In this document: in pieces, positions 17,867 through 26,827 of the stretch
Layout of the letters: the number at the start of each line of letters is the position of its first letter
How positions within the stretch are numbered: the first letter of the stretch is position 1
Source of the DNA: Dactylosporangium siamense
Lineage (GTDB): Bacteria; Actinomycetota; Actinomycetes; Mycobacteriales; Micromonosporaceae
Reading direction: 5' to 3'
DNA length: 64,000 nt
NCBI RefSeq assembly: GCF_016862795.1
Contig: NZ_BONQ01000125.1
Coordinates: 124,001 to 188,000, forward strand
Notes under the pieces: generated by a model
Told to the model about the DNA's origin: nothing
Database searches by the model: none
Seen by the model: the letters and a program-made list of their open reading frames with translations, nothing else
Made by a program: the position numbers and the translations under genes

Positions 17867-18508
17867 CTATGAGCCGGCCAGGTCGTGGCGGAAGGCGTAG
17901 GCGACGGCCTGGGCCCGGTCGCGGGCGCCGACCTTCACGAACAGGTGGTTGATGTGGCTCTTCACCGTCGCCTCGCTGACCGTCAGGTGAGCGGCGATCT
18001 CGGTGTTGGACAGGCCGCGCGCCATCAGCGACAGCACCTCGGCCTCCCGCGGCGTGAGACCGTCCGGGAAGTCCGGCCGCGGCGCCGGCGCATCCGCGAT
18101 GGCGTTGACGAGGTGCCGCTGCACGGCCGGGTCGATGACCGCGTGGTCGTCGAGGACCTGCCGCAACGCCGCATGGATCTGCTCGCCGCTGGCGTCCTTG
18201 GTCAGGTAGCCGCGGGCGCCGGCCCGGAACGCGTCCAGCACCGATCTGTCGTCGGAGTACGTGGTCAGCACCACCACCTTGACCTCGGGCGCCTCGGTGC
18301 GCAGGCGGCGGGTGGCCTCGACCCCGTCGCACCGCGGCATGCGCAGGTCCATGAGCACGACGTCCGGCCGCACGGCGTGCACCAGCGCGACCGCCTCGGC
18401 GCCGTCGGCGGCCGCGCCCACCACCTCGACACCCTTCATCAGCGCGAGCACCATGCTCAGCCCTTCGCGGACCACCCGCTGGTCGTCGGCGATGACCACG
18501 CGGATCAT
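17867..18508 (-). CDS. NarL/LuxR-type response regulator
   Basis: A 213-residue response regulator. The receiver domain has D-D (residues 8-9), the phospho-acceptor in V-V-L-M-D-L-R-M-P near residue 54, and K in L-T-K-D-A near 104. The C-terminal LuxR helix-turn-helix reads L-T-P-R-E-A-E-V-L-S-L-M-A-R-G-L-S-N-T-E-I-A. ATG 18508 overlaps the histidine-kinase stop as ATGA, so it is the cognate regulator. It ends one base after the end of the convergent GGDEF-EAL gene. Confidence 0.93.
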   Translation of the reverse strand: MIRVVIADDQRVVREGLSMVLALMKGVEVVGAAADGAEAVALVHAVRPDVVLMDLRMPRCDGVEATRRLRTEAPEVKVVVLTTYSDDRSVLDAFRAGARGYLTKDASGEQIHAALRQVLDDHAVIDPAVQRHLVNAIADAPAPRPDFPDGLTPREAEVLSLMARGLSNTEIAAHLTVSEATVKSHINHLFVKVGARDRAQAVAYAFRHDLAGS

Positions 18509-19662
18509 GCCGGCACCGCCAGCTCGACCCGGAACCCCTGGTCGGTCGCGCCCGCGGTGAGCGTGCCGCCGAGCAGCTCGGCCCGTTCCCGCATCCCGGT
18601 CAGCCCGTAACCGTCGGTCTCGCCGGGAATCACCGGCCGCCGCGCGGCGAAGTCCTCGACGACCAGGCGGGTGGCCGTCGATTCGTAGGCGAGGCGCAGC
18701 GAGACACGCGTCGGCGACGCGTGCTTGATCACGTTGGTCAGCGCCTCCTGTGCCACCCGGTAGAGCGCCAGCCGTGCCTCCGACCCCAGCGGGTGCGGCT
18801 CCCCGGTCGTCGTGAAGTCGCACGGCACGGCCTGGTCGCGGGTGAACTGCTCGGCCAGCGCGGCCAGCCGGTCCGGGCCGGGCAGGTCGTCGTCGCGCAG
18901 CATGCCGATGGCCCGCCGGGCCTCCTCCAGGCCGGCCCGGGCGAGGTGGTGGGCGCGGTCGACGGTGACCGGCAGGCGCGGGTCGGTCGGATCCTCGGCG
19001 ATCAGCATGCGAGCGCCCTCCAGCTGCAGCGACAGCCCCGACAGTGAGTGGGCGAGGACATCATGCATCTCCCGGGCCAGCCGCTGCCGCTCGGCCAGCA
19101 CGGCCGCCTCGGCCAGCGCCGCCTGGCCGGCCTGCAGCTCGGCGAGCAGGCGCTTGGTCTCGCGCTGCGCCTCGGCCAGCCGGAACGCCAGATACAGCGA
19201 ACCGAACAGGACGGCGAACCCGGCGAGCACGGCGAGGAAGCCGAAGTCCTGCCCGGCGATCGATGCCACCGCCTCGAGCAGCACGAATGCCGTGATCAAC
19301 ACCGGGACGGCCACCCGCACGGACATCAGGCCGGTCGCCGCGCACAGCACCGCGACCAGCACCGCCACCGAACCCGGGCCGCCCGGCTGCACCGCCACCA
19401 GCGTCACCGAGCTGACCAGCATCGCCCCGACGAAGACCACGTGCGGCGGCCGGATCGGCGGTGTGGTGGTCGCGTTGCGGCCGAACACCCCGACCACGAA
19501 CCCGACGGTGGCCAGCACGACGACCAGCCGTCTGCCGGTCGGCCCGAATCCGGGCCCGGTGGTGGCGGCGGCCCACACGAACCACGCCAGCATCAGTGGC
19601 GTCAGCAACTGCATCCACCGGATGACCCGCAGACGGGTCAGCGCGGGCTCCTCGGTCTGCAC
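18505..19662 (-). CDS. DesK/NarX-type sensor histidine kinase
   Basis: A 385-residue membrane kinase. About five or six membrane helices occupy residues 15-165, then a coiled dimerisation helix with R-L-A-R-E-M-H-D-V-L-A-H-S (phospho-histidine near residue 200) of the HisKA_3 type. The ATPase domain has the N box (A-Q-E-A-L-T-N-V-I-K-H-A) and a G box (D-G-Y-G-L-T-G-M-R-E-R). It pairs with the downstream response regulator. Start GTG 19662 follows TACGTT by six bases, so the message is probably leaderless. The short extracytoplasmic loops suggest it senses the membrane itself. Confidence 0.9.
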   Translation of the reverse strand: MQTEEPALTRLRVIRWMQLLTPLMLAWFVWAAATTGPGFGPTGRRLVVVLATVGFVVGVFGRNATTTPPIRPPHVVFVGAMLVSSVTLVAVQPGGPGSVAVLVAVLCAATGLMSVRVAVPVLITAFVLLEAVASIAGQDFGFLAVLAGFAVLFGSLYLAFRLAEAQRETKRLLAELQAGQAALAEAAVLAERQRLAREMHDVLAHSLSGLSLQLEGARMLIAEDPTDPRLPVTVDRAHHLARAGLEEARRAIGMLRDDDLPGPDRLAALAEQFTRDQAVPCDFTTTGEPHPLGSEARLALYRVAQEALTNVIKHASPTRVSLRLAYESTATRLVVEDFAARRPVIPGETDGYGLTGMRERAELLGGTLTAGATDQGFRVELAVPA

Positions 19663-19714
19663 CTCTAGAACGTAGAACGATCTCGCTCCGACGGCATCGG
19701 CGCCCGGTTGGAGC

Positions 19715-19742
19715 CGCGTCTGCACCCCCGGGTGGAGACGCG
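19715..19742. promoter_or_regulatory. 12-position inverted repeat between kinase and membrane gene
   Basis: CGCGTCTGCACC and GGTGGAGACGCG can pair with one mismatch around a short loop. It lies 53 bases upstream of the kinase start and 56 bases before the membrane gene at 19798. An operator, perhaps for the two-component regulator, is the most likely reading. Confidence 0.45.
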
Positions 19743-19797
19743 ACTTCGATCCGCGCGCCGATGCCGCACCCCGGCCCCGAAACGCAGGCTGGGCGGC

Positions 19798-20178
19798 ATG
19801 AAGAACGACCATCTGCACGCCGTTGTCAAGCTGCTGGCCGCGTTCCTGGTGATCAGCGTGTCCACCGTCGTCGCCGTGGTGGTGATGCGCCACGACCCCG
19901 CGCTCGTCACCACGGCCGTCTGGGTCCGCACGCCGCTGGTCGCGGCCAGCGCGGCGGTGCTCCTGCTGCTCGCCCGCCGCGCCGCCGCCGGCCACCGCGG
20001 CTCGTTCCGCCGGCTCCGTGTCATCTCGATGGTGGTGCTGGCCGCGATCGTCGCCGTCGTCGCCTGGCCGGGTGCGTTCCCGGTCTGGCTACGCGTCGAG
20101 CAGGCCGTGTGCGGTGTCGTCATGCTCAGTGTCGTGGTCCGCACGAACCTCCGGGCGGCCCGGTCGTCCGGGTCTTAG
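19798..20178 (+). CDS. Small four-helix membrane protein
   Basis: A 126-residue protein with four hydrophobic segments (L-L-A-A-F-L-V-I-S-V-S-T-V-V-A-V-V-V; then V-A-A-S-A-A-V-L-L-L-L-A; V-V-L-A-A-I-V-A-V-V-A-W; and a last one ending V-V-V-R-T-N-L). No family is recognised. It is divergent from the two-component system and separated from it by an inverted repeat, so that regulator may control it. The ATG at 19798 has only a weak GGGCGG site. Confidence 0.6.
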   Translation: MKNDHLHAVVKLLAAFLVISVSTVVAVVVMRHDPALVTTAVWVRTPLVAASAAVLLLLARRAAAGHRGSFRRLRVISMVVLAAIVAVVAWPGAFPVWLRVEQAVCGVVMLSVVVRTNLRAARSSGS

Positions 20179-20191
20179 TTCAAGTCCCGTA

Positions 20192-20251
20192 TTGACGCGA
20201 TTGCCCTGCTGGAATAGCCTGCGGTGGATCTGTTAAGCAACTTCACAGATC
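20192..20251 (+). promoter_or_regulatory. Sigma70-type promoter and inverted repeat for the GH16 gene
   Basis: TTGACG (20192-20197) and TAGCCT (20215-20220) are 17 bp apart. An inverted repeat GATCTGT (20227-20233) / ACAGATC (20245-20251) covers the expected transcription start, a good place for a repressor. The gene start is at 20367, so the message has a leader of about 140 bases. Confidence 0.6.
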
Positions 20252-20366
20252 GATCGCCCTGCCGTCCCCAACCCGGTCGGCAGGAAGGTTCCCGCCCGCC
20301 ACGGGACCCCGCCCACAGCACCCGATGCGGTCCATGGCGGGTACTTTCGCCCAGGAGGGACCCGAA

Positions 20367-21584
20367 TTGCGCAATTTCAAGACCCTCGCAGCCGCCGTCG
20401 TCGCCGCCACGGCCATCGCGGCCGGCGTGGTCGTCACGGCCGGCCAGACCACCGCCGAAGCCGCGGTGGTCTGGGCCGAGGAGTTCAACGGCGCCGCCAG
20501 ACAGGGTGTCGACACCGCCCGGTGGAACTTCGACACCGGCGGTGGTGGCTTCGGCAACCAGGAACTGCAGTACTACAACAGCGGCACCAGCAACGTGTAC
20601 CAGGACGGCCAGGGCAACCTGGTGATCGAGGCGCGCCGGGAAAGTGGCGGCCGGAGCTGCTGGTACGGCACGTGCCAGTGGACGTCCGGCCGGATCCAGA
20701 CCGCCGGGAAGTTCACCCAGCAGTACGGGCACATCGAGGCCCGGGCGCAGGTGCCGAAGGGCACCGGGCTCTGGCCGGCGTTCTGGATGCTCGGCGGCGG
20801 CAACTGGCCCACCGACGGCGAGATCGACATCCTGGAGAACGTCGGACGCGACCCGAACACGATCTACGGCACGCTGCACGGCCCCGGCTACTCCGGCGGC
20901 AACGCGGTCGGCGGCACCCGCAACCTGGGCCAGCCCGTCGGCGACGCGTTCCACGTGTTCGCAGTCGACTGGTCGCCGAACCTGATCATCTGGACGGTCG
21001 ACGGTTCGGAGTACTTCCGGGCCACGCCGGCCAGCCTCCGCGGCAACCGGTGGGTCTACGACCACCCGTTCTTCATCATCCTCAACCTGGCCGTCGGCGG
21101 GAACTTCCCCGGCAGCCCCAGCGGCAGCACCCCGTCGGTCAACCGGTTCCTGATCGACTACGTCCGCGTCAGCACGTCGGGCACGACACCGCCGACCGGA
21201 GGGACGAACGCCCTGCGCGGCACCGGCAGCGGCCGCTGCATCGACATCCCCGGCGCCAACGCGGCGGACGGGGCCCGGCTCCAGATCTGGGACTGCAACG
21301 GCTCCGGCGCGCAGCAGTGGACGGTCGGCTCGGACGGCACCATCCGCGCGCTCGGCAAGTGCATGGACGCCGCCTCGGCCGGCACCGCCAACGGCACGGC
21401 GGTCCAGCTGTGGACCTGCAACGGCACCAACGCGCAACGCTTCACCGTCTCCGCCGCCGGCGACATCGTCAACGTCGGCGCCAACAAGTGCGTCGACGTG
21501 GTCGGCCGCGGCACCGCCAACGGCTCGCAACTGCAACTGTGGGACTGCGGCGGCGGGTCCAACCAGAAGTGGACCCGGGTCTGA
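20367..21584 (+). CDS. Secreted GH16 endo-beta-1,3-glucanase with ricin-B (CBM13) domain
   Basis: A 405-residue secreted glycoside hydrolase. Signal peptide about 1-35; GH16 catalytic domain about 36-275 with the active-site signature E-I-D-I-L-E (E152 nucleophile, D154, E157 acid/base); T-S-G-T-T-P-P-T-G-G linker; then a three-lobed ricin-B/CBM13 lectin domain (about 285-405, repeated Q-x-W motifs). The D-G-E-I-D-I-L-E-N and W-P-A-F-W-M-L environment fits laminarinases. I chose TTG 20367, which has AGGAGGG seven bases upstream; ATG 20334 is the alternative. Acts on beta-1,3-glucans outside the cell. Confidence 0.9.
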   Translation: MRNFKTLAAAVVAATAIAAGVVVTAGQTTAEAAVVWAEEFNGAARQGVDTARWNFDTGGGGFGNQELQYYNSGTSNVYQDGQGNLVIEARRESGGRSCWYGTCQWTSGRIQTAGKFTQQYGHIEARAQVPKGTGLWPAFWMLGGGNWPTDGEIDILENVGRDPNTIYGTLHGPGYSGGNAVGGTRNLGQPVGDAFHVFAVDWSPNLIIWTVDGSEYFRATPASLRGNRWVYDHPFFIILNLAVGGNFPGSPSGSTPSVNRFLIDYVRVSTSGTTPPTGGTNALRGTGSGRCIDIPGANAADGARLQIWDCNGSGAQQWTVGSDGTIRALGKCMDAASAGTANGTAVQLWTCNGTNAQRFTVSAAGDIVNVGANKCVDVVGRGTANGSQLQLWDCGGGSNQKWTRV

Positions 21585-21590
21585 CGAGCT

Positions 21591-21626
21591 CGCGGGCCTT
21601 GCGTCGCCAATGACGCAGGGCCCGCG
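21591..21626 (+). terminator. 15-bp hairpin after the GH16 gene
   Basis: CGCGGGCCTTGCGTC and GACGCAGGGCCCGCG pair with one T-G wobble around a 6-base loop, starting six bases after the stop codon. It spans an ATG at 21610, which makes that codon an unlikely start for the next gene. Confidence 0.75.
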
Positions 21627-21639
21627 TACCCTGTCCGGG

Positions 21640-22503
21640 ATGGTGCAACTCGTCGATCTCACGTCGGGGACACCGCAGCCGCGGCCCATCGACGTGCACT
21701 GGATCTCCGGTTCGATCTCGGCCAAGCACAACACTGATCCGGACATCCAGGTGCACGAGTACGATCCGCACACGTTCATCCTGCGGCAGAACAAGGCCGT
21801 CCACTTCGAGGCGCCGTTCGTGTTCCTGCTGTTCGGCAACGACCGCGCGATGCTGCTGGACACCGGGGCCACCGAGTCCCCACAGTATTTCCCGCTGCGC
21901 GCCACGGTGGACGACCTGATCGAGCGGTGGCTGGCCGAGCACCCCCGGGACGGGTACCAGCTGCTGGTGCTGCACACGCACAGCCACGGTGACCACGTCG
22001 CGGGCGACGGCCAGTTCGCCGGCCGGCCGGACACCACAGTGGTGCCGGCCACCCGTGACGGCGCGTGGGCGTTCTTCGGCTTCGACGTCGACCCGCACCG
22101 CGTGGCGCGGGTCGACCTCGGCGGCCGGGCGCTGGAATGCCTGGCCACCCCCGGGCACAACAAGGCGGCGGTGACGTACTACGACCCGCACACCGGGATC
22201 CTGTTCACCGGCGACACGGTGTACCCCGGGCGCCTCTACGTGGAGGACCTCCCGGCGTTCCGGGCCAGCATCGAGCGGATCATCGACTTCGCCGGCAGCC
22301 GCCCGGTCACCCACGTCCTGGGCTGCCACATCGAGATGACCAACCAGCCGGGCGTCGACTATCCGATGGGCACCACGTTCCAGCCGGACGAGCCGCCGCT
22401 GCAGCTGACCGTCGAGCAGCTCCGCGAGGTCGGCACCGCGCTCACCACGATCGACGGCCCGGGCCACCACCGGTTCGCGGACTTCATCATCTGGACGTCG
22501 TGA
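21640..22503 (+). CDS. Metallo-beta-lactamase-fold hydrolase
   Basis: A 287-residue MBL-fold protein with the zinc motif T-H-S-H-G-D-H-V-A-G-D near residue 110, a distal H in A-T-P-G-H-N-K near 173, D in F-T-G-D-T-V near 190 and a last H in L-G-C-H-I-E near 228. It is a glyoxalase-II-like member of unknown substrate and lacks a signal peptide. TACCCT ends seven bases before ATG 21640, which implies a leaderless start; the ATG at 21610 lies inside the upstream terminator. Its last 17 bases overlap the convergent kinase gene. Confidence 0.8.
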   Translation: MVQLVDLTSGTPQPRPIDVHWISGSISAKHNTDPDIQVHEYDPHTFILRQNKAVHFEAPFVFLLFGNDRAMLLDTGATESPQYFPLRATVDDLIERWLAEHPRDGYQLLVLHTHSHGDHVAGDGQFAGRPDTTVVPATRDGAWAFFGFDVDPHRVARVDLGGRALECLATPGHNKAAVTYYDPHTGILFTGDTVYPGRLYVEDLPAFRASIERIIDFAGSRPVTHVLGCHIEMTNQPGVDYPMGTTFQPDEPPLQLTVEQLREVGTALTTIDGPGHHRFADFIIWTS

Positions 22504-23023
22504 CGAGCGACGGCCACCGGTCCACGGCCCACGCCGGCCAGCTGGGCCAGTCCGGCGGCGGGGCGGGGACCGTGCCGCCGCGCAGCTCGGCGGCGTCGGG
22601 CACCTGGAACTGCCGGCGCCACTGGGCGATGTCGGCGCCGGTCATCGGAAACGTCGTGTGCGGTGCGGTGGCCTGGCGGTGGGCGATCCGGGCCCGCTGG
22701 ACGTCCTCGTCGACCGGCAGGTAGACCACCTGGCAGGAGGCCCCGACCGAGGTCGCGAGCCAGCGCAGCGCCGAGCGTTCGTCGCGGCCCCAGAGCCCGA
22801 AGTCGAGCACGACGGGGGTCCCCAGCCGCAGCGTCCGCAGGGCCGTCGAGATGAGCAGCCCTTCCAGGAGGTCACGCTTGCGACCGGCGGTCGACTCGCC
22901 GAAGAGCGGGATCATCCACTCGTCCGGCGTCAGCCGCAGCGCGGGGTGTGTCGTGGCGAGCTCTCGGGCCCGGGTGGTCTTCCCGGCGCCGGGAAGCCCG
23001 ACCATCAGGAAAAGATGTGCCAT
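22487..23023 (-). CDS. P-loop ATPase/kinase (AAA_33 type)
   Basis: A 178-residue P-loop protein with Walker A G-L-P-G-A-G-K-T-T at residues 9-17, followed by A-R-E-L-A and an R-L-T-P-D-E-W-M stretch; a Walker-B-like strand V-V-L-D-F-G-L-W near 72-80 and an R-x-x-R-I-A-H-R lid region. This is the zeta-toxin/AAA_33 small-kinase group, often acting on small molecules or RNA ends. Substrate unknown. No ribosome site stands out; ATG 23023 gives the conserved N terminus. Confidence 0.8.
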   Translation of the reverse strand: MAHLFLMVGLPGAGKTTRARELATTHPALRLTPDEWMIPLFGESTAGRKRDLLEGLLISTALRTLRLGTPVVLDFGLWGRDERSALRWLATSVGASCQVVYLPVDEDVQRARIAHRQATAPHTTFPMTGADIAQWRRQFQVPDAAELRGGTVPAPPPDWPSWPAWAVDRWPSLVTTSR

Positions 23024-23228
23024 TTGGGGTCGCTCCCATGATCCGGCAGGGACGAGCCGGCGAGGGACTGCCGGCAGGACACTGAGCCGGCGGTGCGGGC
23101 ACGTTACCGCCGCACCGCCGCTAAGCGGCGCGGATGTTCATGGTGGCGGAGCAACCCATGCCGTCACGATAGCCGAACTCGGTCTGGTTGACTGGGGCGT
23201 CCTGACCGTCGCACGAGGGAGCCCGATC

Positions 23229-23939
23229 TTGCCCGCACCAACTCCACGAGCCGCGCGCAGCACGCGGAAGGTGACACCGACGCTGGACGTGGAGACCGAG
23301 CTGTGGGGGCGGGGGCACCTGACGGTCGCCGGGATGGACGAGGTCGGCCGGGGTGCGTGGGCCGGGCCGATCGCCGTCGGGATCGCGGTCCTCGCGCAGG
23401 ACGCCCCACCGGTGCCGGACGGGCTCGCCGACTCGAAGTTCCTGTCCGAGGCGCAGCGGGAGCGGATGGTGCCCGTCGTGCGGGACTGGGTGGGGCACTG
23501 GGCGATCGGTGAGGCGACCGTGGAGGAGATCGACCGGCTCGGCGTCACCGCGGCGCTGCGGACCGCGGGCTGGCGGGCCCTCGCGGCGCTGCCGGAGCAC
23601 CCGGACGTGATCATCCTGGACGGCGCCCACGACTACCTCAGCGACCCGATGGAGGAGACGCTGTTCTGCCCGGAGCGCAGCATCCCGCCGGTCCGCACCG
23701 AGGTCAAGGGCGATGCGCGGTGCGCCGTCGTCGCCGCGGCGTCGATCCTGGCGAAGTCGCACCGGGACCTGCACATGGCCGCGCTCGCCGGGCAGTTCCC
23801 GCAGTACGGCTGGGAGCGCAACGCCGGCTACGGTGGCGCCGCCGAGCACCTCGACGGGGTCGCCGCGCACGGGCTGAGCGTGCACCACCGCCGGTCGTGG
23901 CGGGTCGACGCGGCGTTGACGGCCGGGACGGCGGGATGA
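23229..23939 (+). CDS. rnhB: Ribonuclease HII
   Basis: A 236-residue RNase HII. The signature A-G-M-D-E-V-G-R-G-A-W-A-G-P carries the first acidic pair (D, E) near residue 37; the third acid is in I-I-L-D-G-A-H-D near 131 and the fourth in a K-S-H-R-D-L-H-M context. It cuts RNA in RNA-DNA hybrids, including single ribonucleotides in DNA. TTG 23229 has GAGGGAG seven bases upstream and gives a length close to the family norm. Its stop overlaps the next start (ATGA), inside a duplicated 28-bp segment. It sits outside the usual ribosomal-gene context of rnhB, so it may be an extra copy. Confidence 0.85.
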   Translation: MPAPTPRAARSTRKVTPTLDVETELWGRGHLTVAGMDEVGRGAWAGPIAVGIAVLAQDAPPVPDGLADSKFLSEAQRERMVPVVRDWVGHWAIGEATVEEIDRLGVTAALRTAGWRALAALPEHPDVIILDGAHDYLSDPMEETLFCPERSIPPVRTEVKGDARCAVVAAASILAKSHRDLHMAALAGQFPQYGWERNAGYGGAAEHLDGVAAHGLSVHHRRSWRVDAALTAGTAG

Positions 23940-23982
23940 CGACCGCGGCTGCTCGCCGGGACGGCGGGATGACGACCGCGGC
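23922..23982. repeat. 28-bp perfect direct repeat over a stop/start overlap
   Basis: Positions 23922-23949 and 23955-23982 are identical (starting GCCGGGACGGCGGGATGACG). Each copy contains an in-frame ATG, so the downstream gene has two equivalent start codons 33 bases apart. Confidence 0.9.
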
Positions 23983-24883
23983 GGCGATGCGGGCGGAGGC
24001 GAAGGCGCTCCTGGGCCTGGCGCCCGCGGTGGGGCTGCCGTTCGCCGATGACGCGCACCGCCGCCGGATCGAGTACCGGCCGCGACCCCGGCCCGGGGTG
24101 AGCCTCGGCAACCTGGACCCCGACGGCCGCAAGGCCGCGCACCGGCTCCTGGCCACCGCGCTGCGCCCGCACGCGTTCGCGCAGGCGACCGTGATCCTCG
24201 CCCTGGAGGAGGTGCTCGACCGCGAGGAGGGGTACCGGCGCGGCCGGCACAGCGACGACTACAGCGTCGTCGTGTTCGGCAGCCCGGCGGCGGGGGAGCG
24301 GTGGGGATGGCGGTTCGAGGGCCACCACCTGTCGGTGTCGATGACCCTCGACGGCGACGCGGTCTCCCCGACGCCGGTGTTCCTCGGCGCCAACCCGCTC
24401 GCCACCTGGTATCGCGGCCGGCCGGTGGTGCGCCCGCTCGCGCCGGAGGAGGACCTCGGCTGGGCGGTCCTCGACGCGGTCCCGAGACAGCTGCTGTCGC
24501 GGGTCGTGCTGGACCCGGCGGCGCCGCCGGACATCCACAGTGGACCGACGGCGGTGGTCCCGCCGATCCGGCCCGGGATCGCGGCGGTGGAGCTGCCCGA
24601 CCCGGCCCGGCGCCTCCTGGACGACCTCCTCGCGGTGTATCTCGACCGGCTGCCGGCCGACATCGCCCCCGCCGTGGACCGCGACGCCCTGTCGTTCGCG
24701 TGGGAGGGCGCCACCGAGCGCACCGGCCGGCACTACTACCGGGTGCAGGGCCCCGACCTGCTCGTCGAGTACGACAACACCGCCGCCGACCTGAACCACG
24801 CCCACACCGTGCTGCGCCGCCCCGATTCCGACTTCGGCGGCGACGTCCTGGCCGCCCACCGCGCCGGGCGGCCCCATCAGTAG
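23936..24883 (+). CDS. DUF3500 family protein
   Basis: A 315-residue DUF3500 protein of the usual length. Recognisable blocks are F-A-D-D-A-H-R-R-R-I-E-Y near residue 40, G-W-R-F-E-G-H-H-L-S-V-S-M near 125, P-V-F-L-G-A-N-P near 146 and the C-terminal R-T-G-R-H-Y-Y-R-V-Q-G-P-D-L-L-V-E-Y-D-N with N-H-A-H-T-V. Function of the family is not established. ATG 23936 overlaps the rnhB stop; a second, identical start context occurs at 23969. Coupled translation with rnhB is expected. Confidence 0.8.
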   Translation: MTTAAARRDGGMTTAAAMRAEAKALLGLAPAVGLPFADDAHRRRIEYRPRPRPGVSLGNLDPDGRKAAHRLLATALRPHAFAQATVILALEEVLDREEGYRRGRHSDDYSVVVFGSPAAGERWGWRFEGHHLSVSMTLDGDAVSPTPVFLGANPLATWYRGRPVVRPLAPEEDLGWAVLDAVPRQLLSRVVLDPAAPPDIHSGPTAVVPPIRPGIAAVELPDPARRLLDDLLAVYLDRLPADIAPAVDRDALSFAWEGATERTGRHYYRVQGPDLLVEYDNTAADLNHAHTVLRRPDSDFGGDVLAAHRAGRPHQ

Positions 24884-24919
24884 ACGAACGGCCAGACCGC
24901 CGCGTCCCAGTCGAGCCGG

Positions 24920-26350
24920 TCAGGTTCCGCAGAAGGTCTGGTATCCGCCGAACTGCTCCGGTGCCGGGGCGGTGTAGCTTTCCAGGCCGGGGCGCCGGGT
25001 GTAGGGGTCGTCGAGCACCTCGACCAGCTGTGTGAGCGGTCCCAGGTCGCCACCGGTCGCGGCGGCCAGGGCCTCCTCGACGAGGTGGTTGCGCGGGATG
25101 TAGACGGGGTTGACGGTGTCCATCGCGTCGGCGTCCGGGTCGAGCGCCAGCCAGCGTGCGACCCAGGCGCTGCCGAGGGCGCCGGGCAGCAGCTCGCGGA
25201 TCGGCCCGTCGTCGCCGCGGGCCGCCGTGGCCAGGGCGCGGTAGGTCGAGGTGTGGTCGGCCCGGCCGGTCTGCTGCAGCGTGAGCAGCTCCTCGACCAG
25301 TGCCGGGTGAAGCTGGCGCAGGCCGAGTTTCGCGCGCATGCCGTCCGACCAGGCTTCGTCGTACCGACGCCGAAACGACTGCAGAGACACTGTTGCGAGC
25401 TCGACGGCCCGATCCTGGTCGCCGTCGATCAGCGGCAGCAGCGTCTCGGCGAGCCGGGCCAGGTTCCACTCCGCGACCAGGGGCTGGTTGCCGTAGGCAT
25501 ACCGCCCGCCGTGGTCGATGGAGCTGAAGACGGTGGCCGGGTCGTAGGCGTCCATGAAGGCGCACGGCCCGTAGTCGATGGTCTCGCCCGAGATGGTCAT
25601 GTTGTCGGTGTTCATGACCCCGTGCACGAACCCGGCCAGCATCCACTGCGCGATGAGCCGGGCCTGGGCGCCGGCGACCGCCTCGAACAACGCCAGATAC
25701 GGCCGCTCGGCACCGGCGGCCTCGGGGTGGTGCCGGGCGATCGCGTGGTCGGCGAGCCGCCGCAGCAGACCTTCGTCGCCGGTGACGGTGGCGTACTGGA
25801 AGCTGCCGACCCGCAGGTGGCTGCTTGCGACCCGGGCGAGCACCGCGCCGGGCAGCAGCCGCTCGCGGCGCACCGGCCGGCCGGTCGCCACGACGGCCAG
25901 GGCGCGGGTCGTCGGGATGCGCAGCGCGTGCATGGCCCGGCTGACGACGTATTCGCGCAGCATCGGCCCGACCGCGGCCCGACCGTCCCCGCCGCGCGCG
26001 AACGGGGTGCGCCCGGAACCCTTCAGGTGCAGGTCACGGACCCTTCGCTCGGGGTCGACGAGCTCGCCGAGCAGCAGCGCCCGCCCGTCGCCGAGCCGCG
26101 GGACGAACCCGCCGAACTGGTGCCCGGCGTAGGCCTGCGCCACCGGGGCGGCGCCCTCGGGGACGTTGCCGCCGACGAGCAGCCGCAACCCGTCGGGCCC
26201 GCGCAGCCACGCCGGGTCGAGCCCCAGCTCGACCGCCAGATCTTCGTCGAGGGCGAGCAGCCGCGGCTCGTCGACGTCCTCGGCCTTCCAGGGCACCGCC
26301 ATCTCGGCGAGGTCCCGGGCGAAGCGGCTGTCGAGGGTCACGATGCTCAC
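24920..26350 (-). CDS. selO: SelO pseudokinase, protein adenylyltransferase
   Basis: A 476-residue SelO (YdiU) protein, which transfers AMP from ATP to serine, threonine or tyrosine on proteins in redox control. Typical blocks: [44 protein letters not shown] and [10 protein letters not shown]. The C terminus ends Q-T-F-C-G-T, keeping the conserved Cys found where eukaryotic SelO has selenocysteine. GTG 26350 follows TACTCT by seven bases, so the message is probably leaderless. Confidence 0.93.
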   Translation of the reverse strand: MSIVTLDSRFARDLAEMAVPWKAEDVDEPRLLALDEDLAVELGLDPAWLRGPDGLRLLVGGNVPEGAAPVAQAYAGHQFGGFVPRLGDGRALLLGELVDPERRVRDLHLKGSGRTPFARGGDGRAAVGPMLREYVVSRAMHALRIPTTRALAVVATGRPVRRERLLPGAVLARVASSHLRVGSFQYATVTGDEGLLRRLADHAIARHHPEAAGAERPYLALFEAVAGAQARLIAQWMLAGFVHGVMNTDNMTISGETIDYGPCAFMDAYDPATVFSSIDHGGRYAYGNQPLVAEWNLARLAETLLPLIDGDQDRAVELATVSLQSFRRRYDEAWSDGMRAKLGLRQLHPALVEELLTLQQTGRADHTSTYRALATAARGDDGPIRELLPGALGSAWVARWLALDPDADAMDTVNPVYIPRNHLVEEALAAATGGDLGPLTQLVEVLDDPYTRRPGLESYTAPAPEQFGGYQTFCGT

Positions 26351-26386
26351 CCGGTCGAGAGTACGTTCTCCGCGGGCCCGGCCGTC

Positions 26387-26486
26387 TTCCGTGAGGGCTC
26401 GGGTGCCTTTTCACGAGAGTTCGGGCGCCGTTCCGTGCGGGCTCCGGTGCTTTCCGTGCGGGCTCGGGCGCTTTCCGTGCGGCTTG
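26387..26486. repeat. Degenerate tandem repeats upstream of selO
   Basis: Four to five copies of a 20-27 bp unit built on TTTCCGTGCGGGCTCGGGC run between the selO promoter and the small acidic ORF. Copies diverge leftwards. They have no obvious palindrome and no coding support. Confidence 0.7.
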
Positions 26487-26493
26487 ATCGCGG

Positions 26494-26673
26494 TTATGCG
26501 GGTTCGCGCACGCCGCCCGGGTCGCCGCCGTCGCCGTCGCCCGGCATCGGCTCCGGCAGCGCCTCCGGCAGTTCGTCCGGGGTGTCGGGCAGCAGCTCAC
26601 CAGGGTCGTCCGGCACGGGCTCGCGCGGGTCGATCGGCGGGTACTCGTCTGGGTCAAGATCCGGGTTCGCCAT
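26494..26673 (-). CDS. Small acidic proline-rich protein (59 aa)
   Basis: An open frame of 59 codons from ATG 26673: it begins M-A-N-P-D-L-D-P-D-E-Y-P-P-I-D-P-R-E-P-V and stays D/E/P-rich to the end (A-L-P-E-P-M-P-G-D-G-D-G-G-D-P). Such composition is unlikely in a random GC-rich frame and codon third positions are strongly G/C. GATACT lies six bases upstream, as for a leaderless start. Function unknown; likely disordered. Confidence 0.55.
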   Translation of the reverse strand: MANPDLDPDEYPPIDPREPVPDDPGELLPDTPDELPEALPEPMPGDGDGGDPGGVREPA

Positions 26674-26827
26674 CCCGCCAGTATCAACCCGCCGGCGCCG
26701 TCCCGCCCGTTGCGGCGACTTTCAGCGTCGCCCCGCCCGTTGCGTCCGTCTTCGGCGCCGCGCGGTGCGGCGGTCTTCAGCGCCCGCTTCGTTGCGGCGG
26801 TCTTCGGCGTCGCCGGTTGTCGCGGCT

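Noticed and set aside
21610-21639. ATG 21610 as the start of the MBL-fold gene
   Set aside because: It lies inside the 15-bp terminator hairpin of the upstream gene, and a leaderless start at 21640 fits better.
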